From Halomonas alimentaria (GTDB taxonomy: Bacteria > Pseudomonadota > Gammaproteobacteria > Pseudomonadales > Halomonadaceae): DNA of 64,000 nucleotides. The translations under genes and the position numbers were made by a program. The notes below the pieces were generated by a model. It was not told the DNA's origin. It saw only the letters and a program-made list of their open reading frames with translations, and did no database searches. The stretch spans positions 1,012,012 through 1,076,011 of the forward strand of contig NZ_WUTT01000001.1 in assembly GCF_009902005.1 (NCBI RefSeq). Reading direction: 5' to 3'. Shown here piece after piece: positions 60,709 to 64,000 of the stretch (position 1 is its first letter; each line of letters opens with the position of its first letter).

Positions 60709-61950
60709 ATGCGCAAGGAACGACTGATCGTGCCGGTGGTGGTAGGGCTGGCGCTGGTCTGGGCGGTGGCCCAGTACGCCGCCTCGCTGCTCTTCGAACG
60801 CGAGCTGCTGCGCACCCTGAACGACCTGGAGGCGCGCGGTGAGCTGGTGGTCGAACGCGAGGACGTGGAACGCGGCTGGCTCTCTTCCTCGGGACGGGTT
60901 CTGATCGCCCCGCTGCTGGGCGACGGCTGGCAGCTCTCCTTCACCTATACCGCGCGCCACGGCGTGCTCAGCACCCGGCTGGACGGTGAGATCCAGCCTA
61001 CCCTGGGGCCGGCCCAGCGGCGCCTGTTCGGCGATGCGCTGCCCTCCACGGCGCCGCGCTGGCACGCCCGCTACCAGACCCTGGGCGGCGCCCTCAAGGG
61101 CAGTGTCGGGCTGTCTCCCTTCGTGGTTCGCCAGGGCCAGCGCGAGCTCGACTTCCAGGGTGGGCAGGTCACCTTCGGCGGCGAGTACGGCGACTGGTGG
61201 CTGCGCGCCCGTCTCAAGCCGCTGCGCCTGACCGACGGGGTGGTCACCCTGGAGGCCGGCCCGGCCAGCCTGGAGAGCCGCTACGCCTATACCGCCGATG
61301 CCCACCATTTCACCCAGCATGACCTGCTGCGCCTCGACCGGGTCTCCTGGAGTCAGCCGGACCTCGAGCTGGATGGCAGCGAGCTGGTCTACCGCAGTCG
61401 CATGGAGCTAGACGACAGCGAGCTTCTTATCGACGGCGAGCTCAACCTGGGGGAGGTGCTGGCCGCCGATCAGGTGCTGCTTACCGGAGGCGCAACGGCG
61501 CAGTTTTCCCGCGTCGATGCCGAGGCGTTGCGTACCCTGCTGCGCCGCCTGCGCGAGGAGGTGATGACGGGGGGCAGCGACACCCCAACGCCCCGCCAGC
61601 TGATCGAGCGGCTCGACCCGGAGTTCAAGGCGCTGCTGCAGGATTCACCACGCCTGGATGTCACCGCGGTGGCACTCGACAGCCCCATGCTGGGCCTTTC
61701 CGCCCAGGGCGAGGGGGCGCTGATCTTCGATCCACGGCGCCTCGATGAGCTCAGCGTCTCACGACTCGATGATCCCGCCGAGCAGGCCCGTTGGCGCAGC
61801 CGCCTGGACGGCGACTTCGTCTGGCGCGAGGTGCCCACCGTGGTGGCCCTGTGGCTGGGACTGCCGCTGGACACCCGGGAGCTGGCGGTGGACGTGGTGC
61901 GAGGCAAGGTGCGCGTCAATGGCCGCCCGCTGCCACCACTATGGCGATAG
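60709..61950 (+). CDS. DUF945/YdgA-like envelope protein
   Basis: 413 residues with one N-terminal membrane segment (LIVPVVVGLALVWAVAQYAA) and a long periplasmic part. The arrangement after the anchor (LLFERELLRTLNDLEARGEL, then VVEREDVERGWLSSSGRV) fits the DUF945 family. Function unknown; probably peripheral to the envelope. Start at 60709 is followed at once by the anchor. Confidence 0.8.
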   Translation: MRKERLIVPVVVGLALVWAVAQYAASLLFERELLRTLNDLEARGELVVEREDVERGWLSSSGRVLIAPLLGDGWQLSFTYTARHGVLSTRLDGEIQPTLGPAQRRLFGDALPSTAPRWHARYQTLGGALKGSVGLSPFVVRQGQRELDFQGGQVTFGGEYGDWWLRARLKPLRLTDGVVTLEAGPASLESRYAYTADAHHFTQHDLLRLDRVSWSQPDLELDGSELVYRSRMELDDSELLIDGELNLGEVLAADQVLLTGGATAQFSRVDAEALRTLLRRLREEVMTGGSDTPTPRQLIERLDPEFKALLQDSPRLDVTAVALDSPMLGLSAQGEGALIFDPRRLDELSVSRLDDPAEQARWRSRLDGDFVWREVPTVVALWLGLPLDTRELAVDVVRGKVRVNGRPLPPLWR

Positions 61951-62029
61951 CCAGACTTGAAGTTGCCGATCATCGCCCGCATTCCACAGTCCATCGGCAT
62001 ATGCCCAACCGCTTGGACAGGGAGACCCC

Positions 62030-64000
62030 ATGAGCGACGACCAGGACCGCCACGCGTCTGACGAGCCGGAATGGATCCACGACGAGCACGAACAGGACGA
62101 GCAGGAGCAGGGCGAGGGTCTCGACCTCGGTGAATCGACCGGCGACAGCCAGCGTTCCATGGTGCCGGCCCGTGAAGCGCTGCCCGAGCGCATCTACCTG
62201 CTGCCCATCCACAACCGCCCCTTCTTTCCCGCCCAGGTACAGCCGCTGGTGATCAACCGCGAACGCTGGGAAGAGACCATCGAGCGTGTTGCCAAGACCC
62301 CGCACCACACCGTGGGCCTGGCCTTCGTCGGTGATGCCGCGCTGGAGGGGCTGGATCACGGCGACTTCCCCGAGATCGGCACCGCGGTGAAGATCCACAA
62401 GCTGCAGGGCGAGGATGACCAGCTGCAGTTCATCGCCCAGGGCCTGCAGCGCTTCCGGATTCAGCGCTGGATCTCCCGGGAGCCGCCCTACCTGGTGGAG
62501 GTGAGCTACCCCCGCGAGCCGGTGGATGCCGAGGCCGACGAGGCGCGGGCCTACGCCATGTCGCTGATCAACGGCATCAAGGAGCTGCTGCCGATCAACC
62601 CGCTCTACGGCGAGGAGCTCAAGCACTACCTCAACCGCTTCAGCCCCCATGAGCCCGGGCCGCTCACCGACTTCGCCGCCGCCATCACCTCGGCCAAGGG
62701 GCACGAGCTGCAGGACGTGCTGGCCACCCTGCCGGTGCTTTCGCGCATGCAGAAGGTGCTGCCGCTGCTGCGCAAGGAGATTGAAGTCGCCCAGCTGCAG
62801 AGCGAGATCAGCGACCAGGTCAACGCCCAGATGCAGGATCGCCAGCGGGAGTTCTTCCTGCGCGAGCAGCTCAAGGTGATCCAGCGCGAGCTGGGCATCT
62901 CCAAGGACGACCGCGAGAACGACGTCGACACCTTCCGCGACCGCCTCGAGGACCTGGTGGTGCCGCCCAAGGTGCTCACCCGCATCGAGGAGGAGCTCGA
63001 CAAGCTGGCGGTGCTGGAGACCGGCTCGCCGGAGTACGGTACCACCCGCAACTACCTGGATTGGCTGACCAGCATGCCCTGGGGCGTGCGCAGCCAGGAC
63101 CAGCTCGACCTGGGCCACGCTCGTACGGTGCTCGACCGCGACCACGACGGCCTGGCCGACGTGAAGGAGCGCATCGTCGAGTTTCTCGCCGAGGGCACCT
63201 TCAAGGGCGATGTGGGCGGCTCCATCGTGCTGCTGGTGGGACCGCCCGGGGTCGGGAAGACCTCGGTGGGTCGCTCCATCGCCGAGGCGCTGGGCCGCGA
63301 GTTCTATCGCTTCTCGGTGGGCGGCATGCGCGACGAGGCGGAGATCAAGGGCCACCGGCGCACCTATATCGGTGCCATGCCCGGCAAGCTCGCCCAGGCC
63401 CTCAAGGAGGTCGAGGTCGAGAACCCGGTGATCATGCTCGACGAGATCGACAAGTTGGGGCAGTCCTTCCAGGGTGACCCCGCCTCGGCGCTGCTCGAGG
63501 TGCTCGACCCGGAGCAGAACGTCGACTTCCTCGACCACTACCTGGACGTGCGCCTGGACCTCTCCAAGGTGCTCTTCGTGTGTACCGCCAATACCCTGGA
63601 CTCGATCCCCCCGGCGCTGCTCGACCGCATGGAGCAGATCCGTCTCTCCGGCTACATCGCCGAGGAGAAGATGGCGATCGCCAAGAACCATCTGTGGCCC
63701 AAGCTGCTCAAGCGCGACAATATCCCCAAGAAGCGCATCAACCTTACCGATGCCGCCCTGCGCCAGGTGATCGAGGGCTATGCCCGCGAGGCGGGGGTCC
63801 GCCAGCTCGAGAAGCAGCTGCACCGCATTGTGCGCAAGGCGGCGGTCAAGCTGCTGGAGAGTGACCAGCAGTCGGTGAAGGTCTCGGTGAAGAACCTCGA
63901 GGAGTACCTGGGGGCGCCGCTGTTCCGCAAGGAGCAGGTGCTCCAGGGTGAGGGCGTGGTCACCGGCCTGGCCTGGACCTCCATGGGCGGCGCCACCCTG
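62030..64000 (+). CDS. lon: Lon-family ATP-dependent protease (5' part, cut by window)
   Basis: 657 codons are visible; the frame leaves the window. After an acidic, Glu/Asp-rich extension of about 45 residues comes the LAN substrate domain (YLLPIHNRPFFPAQVQPLV), then the AAA+ domain with Walker A GPPGVGKT (about residue 405) and Walker B VIMLDEID. The proteolytic domain with its Ser-Lys pair is only beginning. The acidic N-terminus recalls the second Lon of pseudomonads (AsrA type). Start at 62030 follows GGGAG. Confidence 0.92.
   Translation, partial: MSDDQDRHASDEPEWIHDEHEQDEQEQGEGLDLGESTGDSQRSMVPAREALPERIYLLPIHNRPFFPAQVQPLVINRERWEETIERVAKTPHHTVGLAFVGDAALEGLDHGDFPEIGTAVKIHKLQGEDDQLQFIAQGLQRFRIQRWISREPPYLVEVSYPREPVDAEADEARAYAMSLINGIKELLPINPLYGEELKHYLNRFSPHEPGPLTDFAAAITSAKGHELQDVLATLPVLSRMQKVLPLLRKEIEVAQLQSEISDQVNAQMQDRQREFFLREQLKVIQRELGISKDDRENDVDTFRDRLEDLVVPPKVLTRIEEELDKLAVLETGSPEYGTTRNYLDWLTSMPWGVRSQDQLDLGHARTVLDRDHDGLADVKERIVEFLAEGTFKGDVGGSIVLLVGPPGVGKTSVGRSIAEALGREFYRFSVGGMRDEAEIKGHRRTYIGAMPGKLAQALKEVEVENPVIMLDEIDKLGQSFQGDPASALLEVLDPEQNVDFLDHYLDVRLDLSKVLFVCTANTLDSIPPALLDRMEQIRLSGYIAEEKMAIAKNHLWPKLLKRDNIPKKRINLTDAALRQVIEGYAREAGVRQLEKQLHRIVRKAAVKLLESDQQSVKVSVKNLEEYLGAPLFRKEQVLQGEGVVTGLAWTSMGGATL

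Noticed and set aside
1..64000. CRISPR arrays, tRNA or rRNA genes
   Set aside because: No regularly spaced repeats were seen, and no tRNA cloverleaf or rRNA sequence could be recognised by eye; a tRNAscan or Infernal run would settle small RNAs.

Overview
The window looks like chromosome of a halophilic or marine gammaproteobacterium, most likely Halomonadaceae. This rests on high GC, a MvaT-type nucleoid protein, a short LOV protein of the Pseudomonas type, and core blocks in familiar order (nrdR-ribD-ribBA-ribH-nusB-thiL-pgpA; tesA/ybbA-ybbP; glyA). The species cannot be fixed from sequence alone.

Region 1 (1-23578) is an integron cassette array interrupted by a very large transposon. The integrase should lie left of the window, because every cassette reads left to right. 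attC sites are visible at 83-141, 21512-21639, 21846-21915, 22321-22403, 22908-22975 and 23495-23578. The first complete cassette carries a maltose O-acetyltransferase-like gene (maa) and ends in a long attC of the Vibrio type. This gene is split after codon 80 by a 20,766-bp element (409-21174). The element has inverted repeats beginning GGGTATCCGGA, an exact 8-bp target duplication (ATAATTTC) and an ISL3-family transposase next to its right end. Later cassettes hold small AT-rich genes of unknown function, one with an internal stop, plus gene-less cassettes.

The transposon cargo is a metal and envelope stress load. A leftward arsenic/thiol operon (596-4348) encodes an Acr3-like pump, rhodanese, CcdA, thioredoxin, ArsR and small membrane proteins, with a perfect palindrome at its promoter. 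Then come a DegP/MucD protease, a CDF pump, a DsbA-like protein, an M23 peptidase, a ZIP transporter, a MerR regulator, a second CcdA and a Zn/Cd/Pb P-type ATPase. Next are lspA, lnt and an L,D-transpeptidase, and finally copper/cytochrome oxidase assembly genes (CtaG, PCu(A)C, SCO). Remnants of a copper ATPase and of an MFS pump show earlier rearrangement. The layout is an enlarged version of the ISPpu12 type of ISL3 element, known to carry czcD, merR and lspA.

Region 2 (23579-27074) contains mvaT, then a compact three-gene module: a divergent XRE regulator with its own operator, a winged-helix/coiled-coil protein and an SF2 helicase. It is the best candidate here for an undescribed defence-like system. 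About 500 gene-free bases follow.

Region 3 (27075-41714) is ordinary chromosome: a LOV photoreceptor, MFS and DMT transporters, tesA, ybbA-ybbP, polyphosphate:AMP phosphotransferase, glyA, an MBL-fold ribonuclease-like protein, an SBF transporter and an ankyrin protein.

Region 4 (41923-55045) is a sulfur-oxidation island: periplasmic rhodanese, DsrE-like protein, two persulfide dioxygenase-like proteins, DUF442 protein, SulP permease, two YeeE/YedE halves, a two-component system, and TsdB-TsdA for thiosulfate to tetrathionate. Periplasmic thiol proteins (DsbG, a TlpA fusion) and a copper chaperone follow.

Region 5 (55121-64000) holds nrdR, riboflavin genes, nusB, thiL, pgpA, a DUF945 protein and the first 657 codons of a Lon-family protease cut by the window edge.
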